From the NCBI RefSeq assembly GCF_027924905.1, contig NZ_AP027055.1, positions 1,240,001 to 1,304,000 on the forward strand: DNA of 64,000 nt. Direction: 5' to 3'. The notes under the pieces are model-generated. The model had not been told where the DNA came from, did no database searches, and saw nothing but the letters and a program-made list of their open reading frames with translations. This document shows, one piece after another, positions 1 to 10,106 of the stretch. Every line of letters begins with the position of its first letter. Positions within the stretch are counted from its first letter, which is position 1. A program made the position numbers and the translations under genes. This DNA comes from Limnohabitans sp. INBF002. Lineage in GTDB: Bacteria > Pseudomonadota > Gammaproteobacteria > Burkholderiales > Burkholderiaceae_C.

Positions 1-23
1 TAAACCCAACCGTTGATGGGAGA

Positions 24-48
24 CGTCTGAGCGAGAACCGCTCAGACG
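24..48. terminator. Perfect 10-bp hairpin downstream of smpB
   Basis: CGTCTGAGCG (24-33) and CGCTCAGACG (39-48) are exact reverse complements around a 5-base loop. It lies just past the smpB stop codon, so it probably ends or protects the smpB transcript. No T-tract follows on either strand, so it is not a textbook intrinsic terminator. Confidence 0.5.
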
Positions 49-60
49 GATGTGCGTTGT

Positions 61-537
61 TTAACGCGTGCGTGACTTCATGGCACGCTCCACCTCACGC
101 TTGCCTTCGCGGTCTTTGATGGTGTCGCGCTTGTCGTGCTCGGCCTTGCCTTTGGCCAGCGCGATTTCGCATTTGATCTTGCCGTTCTTCCAATGCAGAT
201 TGACGGGTACCAGCGTGTGTCCCTTTTGCTCGACCTTGCCGATGAGACGTTTGATTTCGTCTTTCTTCATCAGCAGCTTCTTGGTGCGCACTTTGTCGGG
301 TGTGACGTGGCTTGACGCCGTGTGCAGCGGGTTGATTTGGCAACCAATCAAATACAGCTCGCCATCGCGAATGACCACATAGCCGTCGGTGAGTTGCACC
401 TTGCCTTCGCGGGCGGCCTTGACTTCCCAACCTTCCAGCACCATGCCTGCCTCGAACTTTTCTTCGAAGAAATAGTTGTACGCCGCCTTTTTGTTGTCAG
501 CGATGCGCGTTTGAATTGCAGGTTTTTTGGTAGCCAT
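61..537 (-). CDS. smpB: SsrA-binding protein SmpB (trans-translation)
   Basis: SmpB binds tmRNA and delivers it to stalled ribosomes, so that the nascent chain is tagged for proteolysis and the ribosome is freed. The 158-residue product has the usual family length. It shows the OB-fold core with the family signature [14 protein letters not shown] near residues 37-50, and the basic C-terminal tail ([19 protein letters not shown]) that folds into the empty mRNA channel. The ATG start gives the expected N-terminus [18 protein letters not shown]. It is transcribed away from ratA, the arrangement also seen in Escherichia coli and many proteobacteria. A strong hairpin follows the stop. Identification is secure from sequence and context. 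Confidence 0.97.
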   Translation of the reverse strand: MATKKPAIQTRIADNKKAAYNYFFEEKFEAGMVLEGWEVKAAREGKVQLTDGYVVIRDGELYLIGCQINPLHTASSHVTPDKVRTKKLLMKKDEIKRLIGKVEQKGHTLVPVNLHWKNGKIKCEIALAKGKAEHDKRDTIKDREGKREVERAMKSRTR

Positions 538-584
538 TGAGGTAATGTGGGGACGGTAGAGCTTCTTACAATGTGGACCATTCT

Positions 585-1037
585 ATGAAAACCGTACACA
601 AGTCCGTTCTTATTTGGTTCAGCGCTGAAGAAATGTTTGCGCTGGTCACCGATGTGGCCCGTTATCCCGAGTTTTTGCCTTGGTGCGACCGCGCTGCAGT
701 GCTTGAAAATCACGCCGATGGCGCAACGGCCCAAGTGGGCATGAGCTTTGGTGGCTTTCACAAAAGCTTCACCACGCGCAACGTGCACATCGAAGGCCGA
801 CAAGTCAAGCTGGAACTCGTCGATGGCCCGTTCAAGCATTTGGACGGCACGTGGGATTTCCATCCGCTGCTCGACCCCAACACCCAAGCGCCGCAACGCG
901 CTTGCCGCATTGAGCTGACTTTGAACTACGCGTTTGAGAGCATGTTTGGCGCTTTGGTCGGCCCTGTGTTCGACAAAATCGCGGCCACCTTGGTGGATGC
1001 CTTTGTGAAACGCGCAGAGCAGGTGTACGTCGCGTGA
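585..1037 (+). CDS. ratA: RatA/COQ10-like START-domain protein
   Basis: A single START/polyketide-cyclase domain of about 150 residues, of the RatA (YfjG) and mitochondrial Coq10 family. Coq10-type proteins bind ubiquinone and support respiration. E. coli RatA was also reported to block 70S ribosome assembly, so the toxin label is historical. The N-terminus MKTVHKSVLIWFSAEEMFAL and the motif VTDVARYPEFLPWC match the family start. I therefore chose the ATG at 585 over the in-frame GTG at 573. The gene is divergent from smpB and its stop overlaps the start of rnfH (GTGA), so the two are probably co-translated. Confidence 0.9.
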   Translation: MKTVHKSVLIWFSAEEMFALVTDVARYPEFLPWCDRAAVLENHADGATAQVGMSFGGFHKSFTTRNVHIEGRQVKLELVDGPFKHLDGTWDFHPLLDPNTQAPQRACRIELTLNYAFESMFGALVGPVFDKIAATLVDAFVKRAEQVYVA

Positions 1038-1393
1038 GTACGCTCGACACGCCCATTCACATCACCGTGATGTATTCGCCCGCACCCCGTGTGGTGCATG
1101 AGCGCCTGCTGTCACTCAGCGCTGGCGTGACGGTGATGCAAGCCTTGCAACAAAGCGGCTTGCTGGCTGAATGCCCAGAGATTGATTTAAGCCAACCCGA
1201 TGTTTTCACCGTGTGCATTTGGGGCAAGAAGACCACGCCTACCCATGTGCTGCGCGATTTAGACCGCATCGAAATTTTCCGTCCACTGACCGTTGACCCC
1301 AAAGTTGCGCGACGTGAGCGTTTCCAAAAACAAGGCACCAGCCGCGCAGGCTTGTTCTCTAAGCGCCGCGCGGGCGCAAAGCCCGGCTACTAA
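1034..1393 (+). CDS. rnfH: RnfH family protein (RatB, ubiquitin-like fold)
   Basis: A 119-residue member of the RnfH/UPF0125 family, a small beta-grasp (ubiquitin/MoaD-like) protein called RatB in E. coli. Its molecular role is not settled. Visible family features are the N-terminal strand ITVMYSPAPRVV, the central CIWGKKTTPTHVLRDLDRIE segment and the RPLTVDPKVARRERF stretch near the end. The basic C-terminal tail (SKRRAGAKPGY) is typical of betaproteobacterial members. The start is GTG at 1034, overlapping the ratA TGA by the GTGA arrangement. The smpB-ratA-rnfH neighbourhood supports the call. Confidence 0.9.
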   Translation: MSTLDTPIHITVMYSPAPRVVHERLLSLSAGVTVMQALQQSGLLAECPEIDLSQPDVFTVCIWGKKTTPTHVLRDLDRIEIFRPLTVDPKVARRERFQKQGTSRAGLFSKRRAGAKPGY

Positions 1394-1417
1394 GTAGCCA
1401 AACTCAGGCAAACAACC

Positions 1418-2437
1418 ATGACACATTCTCTCTGGCCCACCTGCGGCTATTCGTTGCTCACGCCCAATGAGGCCGGCCACTTGGTGGTCACGGACGACTT
1501 TTTGCGCTTTCTTTTAGAACGCCCTGAGCTGACCCCCATTGCCAGCTCATGCGCCGCCGAGGTGGCTTTGCACCACAGCTTGGTGGAGCAACCTCGCCGA
1601 GAAGTCACAGCGAAAGAACTGGCTGAGCTGCAAGACAAAGACGCCGCCGACAACTACGCCGTCTGGCTACGCTTTCGCCAGCGCATCACCACGCTCCCGA
1701 CCCTAGAAGCCAGCTACATCGCCTTGTTCAAAGGCGAGGGCGTGGATGTGCCGCCGCTGTTGGTGCAACACATCACCCACATCTTGCTGCGCCATGTGTT
1801 GGGCGAAGCGCCTACAGCGATGCAAGCACGTGCCGCCGAGATGCTGATGCATACCCAAAAAATCACCGTGCTTGAAGACGGCGCCGTGATGGCGGCAGAC
1901 GACGAGACGGTGGAGCGCCACGCCACACAAAGTGGTTTTGGTTTGATTGGCGAGCTGCTCCAGCAAGGCGGCATCAAACTGCGCAGCGTGGACTTGGATG
2001 TGCTCAACGATGACAACCAAGACGCGTATTGGCCCCGCAGCGAAAGCTTTGACTGGGTGGTGAGCCTCAACCGTGGCCAGCCCGCTTTGAACGCGCTGTG
2101 TGAGGTGATGGCCAAGTGGGTGCAACACTTCTTAGGTGTGCAAGTGCGCATCCAAACCGAGCGTGAAATCAATGACGACCACTGGGTGTGGCATGTGGGG
2201 CTCGATGCCCAAGCCAGCGGTGTGCTGAACGACCTCTACCAAGGCAAAGAGGTGGACGCTGAGCGCATGGAGCGCTTGCTGTGTTTGTTCAAACTCGAGT
2301 TTGTCGAGCCCAACGCCATGCTGGCCGAGGTGCGTGGCAAGCCCGTGTATTTGGCGATGGCGGTGGATGCCAACCAGCAGCTCAAGCTCAAGCCGCAAAA
2401 TTTACTGCTGAATTTGCCTTTGGCTAAACGTTCGTAA
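1418..2437 (+). CDS. Conserved protein of unknown function (probable DUF6352 family)
   Basis: A 339-residue soluble protein with no signal peptide or membrane segment. From memory it resembles the uncharacterised DUF6352 family found in Burkholderiales; I cannot confirm this without a search. The sequence is acidic and rich in Leu, Ala and Asp. It shows no recognisable catalytic motif. The N-terminus (MTHSLWPTCGYSLLTPNEAG) and the acidic patch NDDNQDAYWPRSESFDWVV near residues 197-215 look like the best-defined segments. It lies 24 bases after rnfH on the same strand and may belong to that transcript. A hairpin (2452-2468) follows the stop. Function unknown. Confidence 0.75.
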   Translation: MTHSLWPTCGYSLLTPNEAGHLVVTDDFLRFLLERPELTPIASSCAAEVALHHSLVEQPRREVTAKELAELQDKDAADNYAVWLRFRQRITTLPTLEASYIALFKGEGVDVPPLLVQHITHILLRHVLGEAPTAMQARAAEMLMHTQKITVLEDGAVMAADDETVERHATQSGFGLIGELLQQGGIKLRSVDLDVLNDDNQDAYWPRSESFDWVVSLNRGQPALNALCEVMAKWVQHFLGVQVRIQTEREINDDHWVWHVGLDAQASGVLNDLYQGKEVDAERMERLLCLFKLEFVEPNAMLAEVRGKPVYLAMAVDANQQLKLKPQNLLLNLPLAKRS

Positions 2438-2451
2438 AAAGGCTCTTTTAC

Positions 2452-2468
2452 GCAGCGTTTAACGCTGC
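2452..2468. terminator. Hairpin between two convergent genes
   Basis: GCAGCG-TTTAA-CGCTGC is a perfect 6-bp stem in the 41-base gap between the convergent unknown gene (ends 2437) and the PII-like gene (ends 2479). It could stop transcription from either side. T-tracts are poor, so confidence is moderate. Confidence 0.4.
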
Positions 2469-2478
2469 TGAAGAACGT

Positions 2479-2820
2479 TCAAGGCCTCTCGATAGGCCCA
2501 GCTACCGACTTGTACAAAAACACCGCACGCGTGATGTCGGTGACCCACACCAGACCATCGCCAATTTGCCCAATCTGTGCGGTGTGAACAATCAAGTCCA
2601 CGATGCTGTCGCACATCTCGTCGGGTGACACAATTTCAATACGCACTTTCGGCGTGTAGTCGGTCAGCTCTTCTTTCAAGTTGGTCGGCGTGTGCAAGCT
2701 AGGGGCCGAGCAGCCTTCGGCCTTGCTCACCGTCATGCCAGGAAAGCCGGGCAGGCTACGCAACTTTTCACGCAAGGTGGGTAGCTTAGAGGGGCGAATG
2801 ATGGCTTTGATTTCTTTCAT
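2479..2820 (-). CDS. PII-like signalling protein of the metal-efflux operon
   Basis: A 113-residue protein of the GlnB/GlnK (PII) superfamily. The N-terminal strand MKEIKAIIRPSKLPTLREKL, the B-loop IGQIGDGLVWV and the C-terminal strand match PII. The T-loop does not: where GlnB has a tyrosine that GlnD uridylylates, this protein has SAPSLHTPTNLKEEL with no tyrosine in the loop. It is therefore unlikely to be a GlnD substrate. PII-like proteins at the end of CusA/CzcA operons are known as a distinct branch; ligand and partner remain to be fixed. The ATG at 2820 has a good ribosome site (GAAGGAAA). A TTG at 2838 overlapping the pump stop is the alternative start. Confidence 0.85.
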   Translation of the reverse strand: MKEIKAIIRPSKLPTLREKLRSLPGFPGMTVSKAEGCSAPSLHTPTNLKEELTDYTPKVRIEIVSPDEMCDSIVDLIVHTAQIGQIGDGLVWVTDITRAVFLYKSVAGPIERP

Positions 2821-2834
2821 GTGTTTTCCTTCAC

Positions 2835-5800
2835 TCAAGCTTCGGGTTCTGCTTCATCGAACCAGTGATAAATCGTGGGCACCACCACCAAGGTCAGCAA
2901 GGTACAGGTGATCAGTCCACCAATCACCACAATCGCCAAGGGGCGCTGCACCTCTGAGCCGGGACCATCCGAAATCAAAAAGGGAATCAAGCCCAGCATG
3001 GCGACTGTGGCGGTCATCATCACGGGGCGGAAGCGTTGGCGTGCGCCTTCGAGCACCGCGTCTTTGACCGACATACCGCCTTCACGCAAGCTGCGGATGT
3101 ACGACACCAGCACCACACCGTTGAGCACCGCAATGCCCCACAGCGCAATGAAGCCCACAGACGCCGGCACTGACAAATATTCGCCGGAGATGAACAACCC
3201 AATCACCCCACCAATCGACGCAAACGGCAGTACCGTGATGATGAGCGTGGCGAACTTGACCGAGTTGAACAGCAAGAACAACAAAAAGAAAATAGCCGCC
3301 ACCGTGATGGGCACGATCACTTTCAAGTGGCCCAGCGCGCGCTCCATGTTTTGGAACTGGCCGCCCCATTCCAAGTAATAGCCTTCCGGCAATTTGACCT
3401 TGTCACCCACCTTGGCCTGCAGCTCTGTCACAAAGCTACCCAAGTCACGGTCTTTCACGTTGATACCCACCACAATGCGGCGCTTGGCCATTTCACGCGA
3501 AATTTGGGCTGGGCCATCAAGTACCTGAATCTTCGCCATGTCAGCCAAACGGGCTTGGGCGCCATTGGCCGAGTTGAGGATGATGTTGGAGATGGCTTCA
3601 ATGTTGTCGCGAAACCGCTCAGGCAAACGCACCACGGCAGAGAAGCGGCGCTCGCCTTCAAACACCTCTGACGCCACTTTGCCGCCAATCGCGGTTTCGA
3701 TCATGTCATTCACATCAGACACGTTCAGGCCCATGCGTGCAATGGCTTGGCGGTCAATGTCAATCTGCAAATACTGCTGACCCGAGATGCGCTCCACGCG
3801 CAAGTCTTGTGCACCTTGAATGGTTTGCGCCACTTTGGCAATTTGGTTGGCCACGCGTTTGAGGTCATCCAAATCGTCGCCAAACACTTTCACCGCGATG
3901 TCTGAACGCACACCGGTGACCATCTCGTCCACGCGGTCGGAGATAGGCTGCGCCATCACAATTTGCACACCGGGCAAAACCTTGAGCTTGTCGTTCATGG
4001 CGTTGGTGATGTCGGTTTGGTCCCAGCCTGAAGGCCATTCGCTGCGAGGCTTCAAGCTGACGATGGGCGTGGATTCATTCACGCTTTGTGGATCCGCAGG
4101 CGATTCACCACGGCCCAAACCTGAGATGGCAGATTTGACGCCGGGCACCGTCATGACCAACTTCATGGCCTGCATTTCCATCTTGATGGATTCATTCAAT
4201 GAAATATTGGGCACGCGGTTGATGCCGGGCACCACCGAGCCTTCTTTCATTTCCGGAATGAACGCCGTTCCCAAAAAGGGCAGTATCAACACCGCCAGTA
4301 CAAACGTGGCCAGCGACACCTGCACCGTGCGTTTTTGGTTGGACATGGCCAAGTCCAACAACTTCAAATAACGTGACTTGAGCGCTTTGATGAGCGGTGT
4401 GTCGTGGTCGCCATCGCCCACTGGCGGCTTGAGCAAATACGAGGACAGCACAGGCGACAAAGTCATGGACAGCACCAGTGACACAGCCAGTGCAATGGCG
4501 ATGGTGTAGGCGAGGGGGGCAAACATCTTGCCTTCCATGCCTTGCAAAGTCATCAGAGGCAAGAACACCAAGATGATGATGCCCACGCCAAAAATCACAG
4601 GGGTGGCCACTTCGAGCACGGCATTCAAAATACCGCGCACTTTGCTTTCACCCAACTCGGCCGCACGGCCCAAACGGGCGTAGGCGTTCTCCACCACCAC
4701 CACCGAGCCGTCCACCATCAAGCCAATCGCAATGGCCAAGCCGCCCAGCGACATGAGGTTGGCTGAGATGCCCAGCTTGTTCATGGCCATGAAGGTGAGC
4801 AGGGGCGTCAGCACCAAGGTGGCCACCACGATGAGTGAGGAGCGCACATCACCCAAAAACAAGAACAACACAATCACCACCAACACCACGCCTTCAATCA
4901 GCACTTTGGTGACGGTCCACAGCGCGGCATCCACCAGCTCTGAGCGGTCGTAGTAGGGCACCACCTTCAAGTCATTGGGCAACATGCCGCGGTCGTTGAT
5001 CTCTTTCACACGGGTTTTGATGCGACTCACCACTTCTTTGGCATTGCCACCGGTCATCATCATCACAATGCCGCCCACCGCTTCGGTGGTGCCATTTTTG
5101 ATGAGTGCGCCTTGTCGTACATCGTGACCGAGTTTGATTTCGGCCACATCACGCATGTACACCGGCGTGCCGTTGATTTCTTTCAACACGATTTGGCCGA
5201 GGTCGTTCACGCCTTGAATCAAGCCCACACCACGTATCAAATATTGCTCTGCTGCTTGGGGCAGCACGCCGCCACCGGAGTTGGCGTTGTTGCGCGACAC
5301 GGCGTCATACACCTCAGACAAGCTGATTTTGTAATGGCGCAAACGCTCGGGGTTCACCAGCACGTGGTACTGCTTGACGTAGCCACCTTGTGAGTTGATT
5401 TCAGCCACACCGGGGATGGATCGCAGCAATGGGCGCAGCACCCAGTCTTGCACCACCCGGCGTTGGGTGAGTTCTTCTTCGCTCAGTTCACGGCTGCCAT
5501 CGTTGGCATGTTCTAGCGTGTATTGGTAAACCTCGCCCAGTCCTGAGGACACAGGTCCCAGCACGGGGGTAATGCCTGCGGGCAAGCGTTGGCCCACCTC
5601 CATCAAGCGCTCCATCACCAACTGACGCGCAAAGTAAACACTGGTGCTGTCCGTGAACACCAAGGTGATGAGCGACAAACCGGGTTTGTTGAGCGAGCGC
5701 AACTCGGTCAAGCCGGGCAAGCCCGTCATGGCGACTTCAATGGGGACGGTGGCGAACCGCTCAACCTCTTCAGGCGAACGACCGGGTGCTTCGGTGGCAA

Positions 5801-5945
5801 TTTGCACTTGCACGTTGGTCACGTCAGGAAAAGCGTCGACCGAGAGTTTGGTGGCCGCATGCAAGCCAAAGAACAAAAAGACAACGGCAATGACGCAGAC
5901 CACCAAGCGCTGCTTGAGTGCAGCGCGAACGAGAGATTCCAACAT
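2835..5945 (-). CDS. Heavy-metal efflux RND pump, CzcA/CusA family
   Basis: Inner-membrane proton/metal antiporter of the HME-RND family. It captures metal ions from the periplasm or cytoplasm and passes them through a tripartite channel. The 1036 residues match the family length. One N-terminal membrane helix (about 14-31) is followed by a porter domain, then helices from about 345, a second porter half (FIPEMKEGSVVP) and the last helix bundle. The TM4 motif AIGLMVDGSVVVVEN (406-420) carries the proton-relay Asp412 and Glu419. It mixes features of the divalent (CzcA) and Cu/Ag (CusA) types, so the metal cannot be read from it. The gene starts 5 bases after the adaptor stop. Confidence 0.93.
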   Translation of the reverse strand: MLESLVRAALKQRLVVCVIAVVFLFFGLHAATKLSVDAFPDVTNVQVQIATEAPGRSPEEVERFATVPIEVAMTGLPGLTELRSLNKPGLSLITLVFTDSTSVYFARQLVMERLMEVGQRLPAGITPVLGPVSSGLGEVYQYTLEHANDGSRELSEEELTQRRVVQDWVLRPLLRSIPGVAEINSQGGYVKQYHVLVNPERLRHYKISLSEVYDAVSRNNANSGGGVLPQAAEQYLIRGVGLIQGVNDLGQIVLKEINGTPVYMRDVAEIKLGHDVRQGALIKNGTTEAVGGIVMMMTGGNAKEVVSRIKTRVKEINDRGMLPNDLKVVPYYDRSELVDAALWTVTKVLIEGVVLVVIVLFLFLGDVRSSLIVVATLVLTPLLTFMAMNKLGISANLMSLGGLAIAIGLMVDGSVVVVENAYARLGRAAELGESKVRGILNAVLEVATPVIFGVGIIILVFLPLMTLQGMEGKMFAPLAYTIAIALAVSLVLSMTLSPVLSSYLLKPPVGDGDHDTPLIKALKSRYLKLLDLAMSNQKRTVQVSLATFVLAVLILPFLGTAFIPEMKEGSVVPGINRVPNISLNESIKMEMQAMKLVMTVPGVKSAISGLGRGESPADPQSVNESTPIVSLKPRSEWPSGWDQTDITNAMNDKLKVLPGVQIVMAQPISDRVDEMVTGVRSDIAVKVFGDDLDDLKRVANQIAKVAQTIQGAQDLRVERISGQQYLQIDIDRQAIARMGLNVSDVNDMIETAIGGKVASEVFEGERRFSAVVRLPERFRDNIEAISNIILNSANGAQARLADMAKIQVLDGPAQISREMAKRRIVVGINVKDRDLGSFVTELQAKVGDKVKLPEGYYLEWGGQFQNMERALGHLKVIVPITVAAIFFLLFLLFNSVKFATLIITVLPFASIGGVIGLFISGEYLSVPASVGFIALWGIAVLNGVVLVSYIRSLREGGMSVKDAVLEGARQRFRPVMMTATVAMLGLIPFLISDGPGSEVQRPLAIVVIGGLITCTLLTLVVVPTIYHWFDEAEPEA

Positions 5946-5950
5946 GGTGC

Positions 5951-7117
5951 TTAGCCCCCGTTTTCCATCTCAGCGAGATTGCGATGGTTGTTCAAATGAA
6001 ATGCACCTTCTGAGACGATGCGCATGCCTGGTTTGAGGCCTTCCAACACCACGCGCTGGCCGTTTTGCTCAGCCGCTAACTTGACCGGAATGAGGCGAAA
6101 GTAATTGTTGGACTCCTCCACAAACACGTGGTCCACCTCGTCTTGTCGAACCACCGCCGTGATGGGGACGACCACGCGCGACACAGGTGCGGATTCGATC
6201 AACATGGAGGCCAACATGGATGGCTTGAGGCGACCGCTGCTGTTGTCCAGCTCGGTGCGAACCAGCACGGTGCGGGTATCCGGGTTGACGGTTTGGCCCA
6301 CATAAATGAGTTTGCCCACCAGTTTTTCATTGGCAAGGGCTGGCACTTCAATGCTCACCGATTGACCCACTTTGACTTGGCTCACTTGCTGCTCGGGCAC
6401 TTGGGCCACGGCCCACACACGGCTCAAGTCGGCCACTGCAAACAACACATCTGACGGCTGCACCACTTGGCCAGCCGCGATTTTTCGCTCAACCACCACG
6501 CCTTTGATGGTGGCCACGACACCCGCCACAGAGTCGATGGTTCCGGTTGAAGCCAGACGTTCAATGGCTTTGGCGCTCACGCCCAACACGCGCAATTGAT
6601 CTTGGGCTGCGCGCGTTTCTGCCGAGGCAATTTCGTATTCGTTTTCACGACGTTGTAGTTCGGCTGCGCTGATGACGTCCGCGTCAAACAGTGTTTTGGC
6701 ACGTTCCACATTGCGGCGATGCAGCTCTTTTTCTGAGCGTGCTTTGAGGTAAGCCAGTTGAGAACCAGAGAGTTCACTGCTGTTGATCAAGGCCAGCGTG
6801 TCACCCTTGTTCACCACGTGGCCCAGCTGTGCCTGAATTTGAGTGACACGCCCTGTCACGCTCGCACCAATGCGGGTGAGGGCTTGTTCATCAAAGTCAA
6901 TCTGGCCAGCGACACGCAAAGTGTCCGACAAGTCGTGACTCAGCACTTCAGCCACCTGGATTTGAGCTTTCAATGTCTCAGGCGCAAACACGCGCATGGC
7001 ATCACTGCTGCTGTTGGCGGCCTCTTGAACAGTGGCTTTTTTGCAAGCAGACAGGGCCAAGACAGCCGACAACACAACAGCCGACAGTAGGCGTAATTTT
7101 TGATTGTTGAAATTCAT
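5951..7117 (-). CDS. Efflux RND periplasmic adaptor lipoprotein (CzcB/CusB-like)
   Basis: Membrane-fusion subunit linking the RND pump to the outer-membrane channel. From the ATG at 7117 the protein has 388 residues and begins with a lipoprotein signal (LSAC lipobox, lipidated Cys25). The split biotinyl-lipoyl region (GRVTQIQAQLGHVVNKGDTL) is followed by a coiled-coil hairpin with the typical QLAYLKARSEKELHRRNVER segment. After this come lipoyl closure (VVERKIAAGQVV), a beta-barrel and a membrane-proximal domain. The upstream ATG at 7183 would put a 22-residue extension ahead of the signal peptide and overlap the outer-membrane gene, so I prefer 7117. No His/Met-rich metal-binding N-terminus is visible. 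Confidence 0.9.
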   Translation of the reverse strand: MNFNNQKLRLLSAVVLSAVLALSACKKATVQEAANSSSDAMRVFAPETLKAQIQVAEVLSHDLSDTLRVAGQIDFDEQALTRIGASVTGRVTQIQAQLGHVVNKGDTLALINSSELSGSQLAYLKARSEKELHRRNVERAKTLFDADVISAAELQRRENEYEIASAETRAAQDQLRVLGVSAKAIERLASTGTIDSVAGVVATIKGVVVERKIAAGQVVQPSDVLFAVADLSRVWAVAQVPEQQVSQVKVGQSVSIEVPALANEKLVGKLIYVGQTVNPDTRTVLVRTELDNSSGRLKPSMLASMLIESAPVSRVVVPITAVVRQDEVDHVFVEESNNYFRLIPVKLAAEQNGQRVVLEGLKPGMRIVSEGAFHLNNHRNLAEMENGG

Positions 7118-7127
7118 GAAGCGTTCA

Positions 7128-8396
7128 TCAATGAGTGGTTGCGCGCAGACGTTCGATTTCAGCCCATGCACCTGCCAGTTCAAACTGTGCAGTGATGAGT
7201 TCGTTACGTGCAGCGCGGTACACGCGCTGTGCGTCCATCACGTCAAGAAAGCTCTTCTCACCCGCTTTGTAGGCCAGCTCGGCGATGCGCAGCGCGTTGG
7301 CTGCGTGACGCACGATGCCACCTTCTAAGGCCACCACTTGGGCATTGGCAATGTCGTATTGCTGATAGGCCGCTTCCAGTGATTGCAGCAATGAAAACTC
7401 TTGGTAGGCCATTTGGTTGTCGGATTGCGAAAGCTTGGCGGCGGCTTCCCCCACAGGGCCCCCACGCCAGTCCCACAGTGGGAGATTCATCGCCACGCCG
7501 ATGCGTTTGCTGCGCCACTCAGGATCTTGGTCCTGATCGGCACGCAGCGCAAATTTAGGAAAGCGCAAAGCTTTTTCTTCGCTCAGCTTGCGATCGAGTT
7601 GTTGTCGTTCTGCACGTGTGCGTTGCAGTTCTGGGTTGCTTTTCAGCACTTCGTCACGTACTTCGTTGAGGGGGGAGGGGGGCGCAAAGGTGTGGGTTTG
7701 CTCTTGCACTTCAAAGCTCTCGGGCAATTGCACACCCACCAAGGCGCGTAAGGCACCACGTGCTTGGCGCACACGCAAGCCTGCAGACTCTTGCATTTTT
7801 TGCGCGTTCAGCAATTCGGCGTTGGCTTTGACCAGTTCAAACCGTGCTTTCTCGCCCGTTTCCACTTGCAGGGCGATGCGTTTGTGGATGCCCTCCATCA
7901 ACTTCACGTCTTCTGCCGCTACGCGGTTTTCAGCTGTGCGGCGCACCAAATCGTAGTAACGCAAGCGCAACTGGGCACGCATGTCAGCCCTGAACGATTG
8001 TTCGTTGGCTTGTGCCGCGGAGTAGCCAGCTAACGCGCCGTCCACACGGGGGAAACGATGCCAAGGCATGTCCAAATCTTGGGTGATGCTGATGGATTTG
8101 ACATTGCCATTGACAGCGCCGGTCGTGTTGTCAGGGCGTGGCTTGCGCGTGCCATTCATCACTTCAATTTGTGGGTTCGGTATCGTGCGCGCTGTGTCCA
8201 CTGCGGCGCGTGCCGCATCGACCGCATTGCTTGCCCCACGCAGTGCAGGGCTTTGGTTGAACATCATGCTTTCTAAGTCAGGCAAACTGAGTTTTGCAGA
8301 TTCAGCGAAAGCCAAATTGCCAAATGTGGCAGTGATGCAAAGCAGCAGGGCGGTTAGTTGTTTTTTAGGATGCGATGTCAAACGAATCACCTTCAT
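7128..8396 (-). CDS. TolC-family outer-membrane efflux factor (CzcC-like)
   Basis: First gene of the efflux operon, encoding the trimeric outer-membrane channel. From the ATG at 8396 the protein has 422 residues with a signal peptide (KKQLTALLLCITATFGNLAFA, cleavage near Ala31). It shows the two OEP repeats of TolC-type channels: long helices such as LRLRYYDLVRRTAENRVAAEDV and a second repeat ending FLDVMDAQRVYRAARNELITAQ. The C-terminus WAEIERLRA is typical. An in-frame ATG at 8423 would add nine residues. Neither start has a clear ribosome site. No dedicated regulator (CzcRS, MerR) is adjacent; the divergent neighbour is guaB. Confidence 0.9.
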   Translation of the reverse strand: MKVIRLTSHPKKQLTALLLCITATFGNLAFAESAKLSLPDLESMMFNQSPALRGASNAVDAARAAVDTARTIPNPQIEVMNGTRKPRPDNTTGAVNGNVKSISITQDLDMPWHRFPRVDGALAGYSAAQANEQSFRADMRAQLRLRYYDLVRRTAENRVAAEDVKLMEGIHKRIALQVETGEKARFELVKANAELLNAQKMQESAGLRVRQARGALRALVGVQLPESFEVQEQTHTFAPPSPLNEVRDEVLKSNPELQRTRAERQQLDRKLSEEKALRFPKFALRADQDQDPEWRSKRIGVAMNLPLWDWRGGPVGEAAAKLSQSDNQMAYQEFSLLQSLEAAYQQYDIANAQVVALEGGIVRHAANALRIAELAYKAGEKSFLDVMDAQRVYRAARNELITAQFELAGAWAEIERLRATTH

Positions 8397-8475
8397 ACGA
8401 AGTTTGCAAATGTTGAAAGTCATTGTCGTTCAAGGCCAAATGCCATCTGGTCTTTAAGGAATAAAGCCTGTGTAA

Positions 8476-10014
<1,539 letters not shown>

Positions 10015-10034
10015 GCTTTAAGTGTTCCACGGCA

Positions 10035-10063
10035 AGCCACCCTTCGGGGTGGCTTTGTTTTTT
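10035..10063 (+). terminator. Intrinsic terminator after guaB
   Basis: AGCCACCC (35-42 of this kilobase) pairs exactly with GGGTGGCT across a stable TTCG tetraloop, then TTGTTTTTT follows. This is a textbook Rho-independent terminator between guaB and guaA. Confidence 0.9.
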
Positions 10064-10106
10064 GAGACAATAACGACCTAGGCCACTTGACGGCCCTTTT
10101 TTATTT

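Noticed and set aside
585..1393. RatA and RnfH (RatB) as a toxin-antitoxin pair
   Set aside because: The historical naming suggests this, but the proteins fit a ubiquinone-binding START protein and a ubiquitin-like protein. No antitoxin-like DNA-binding domain is present.
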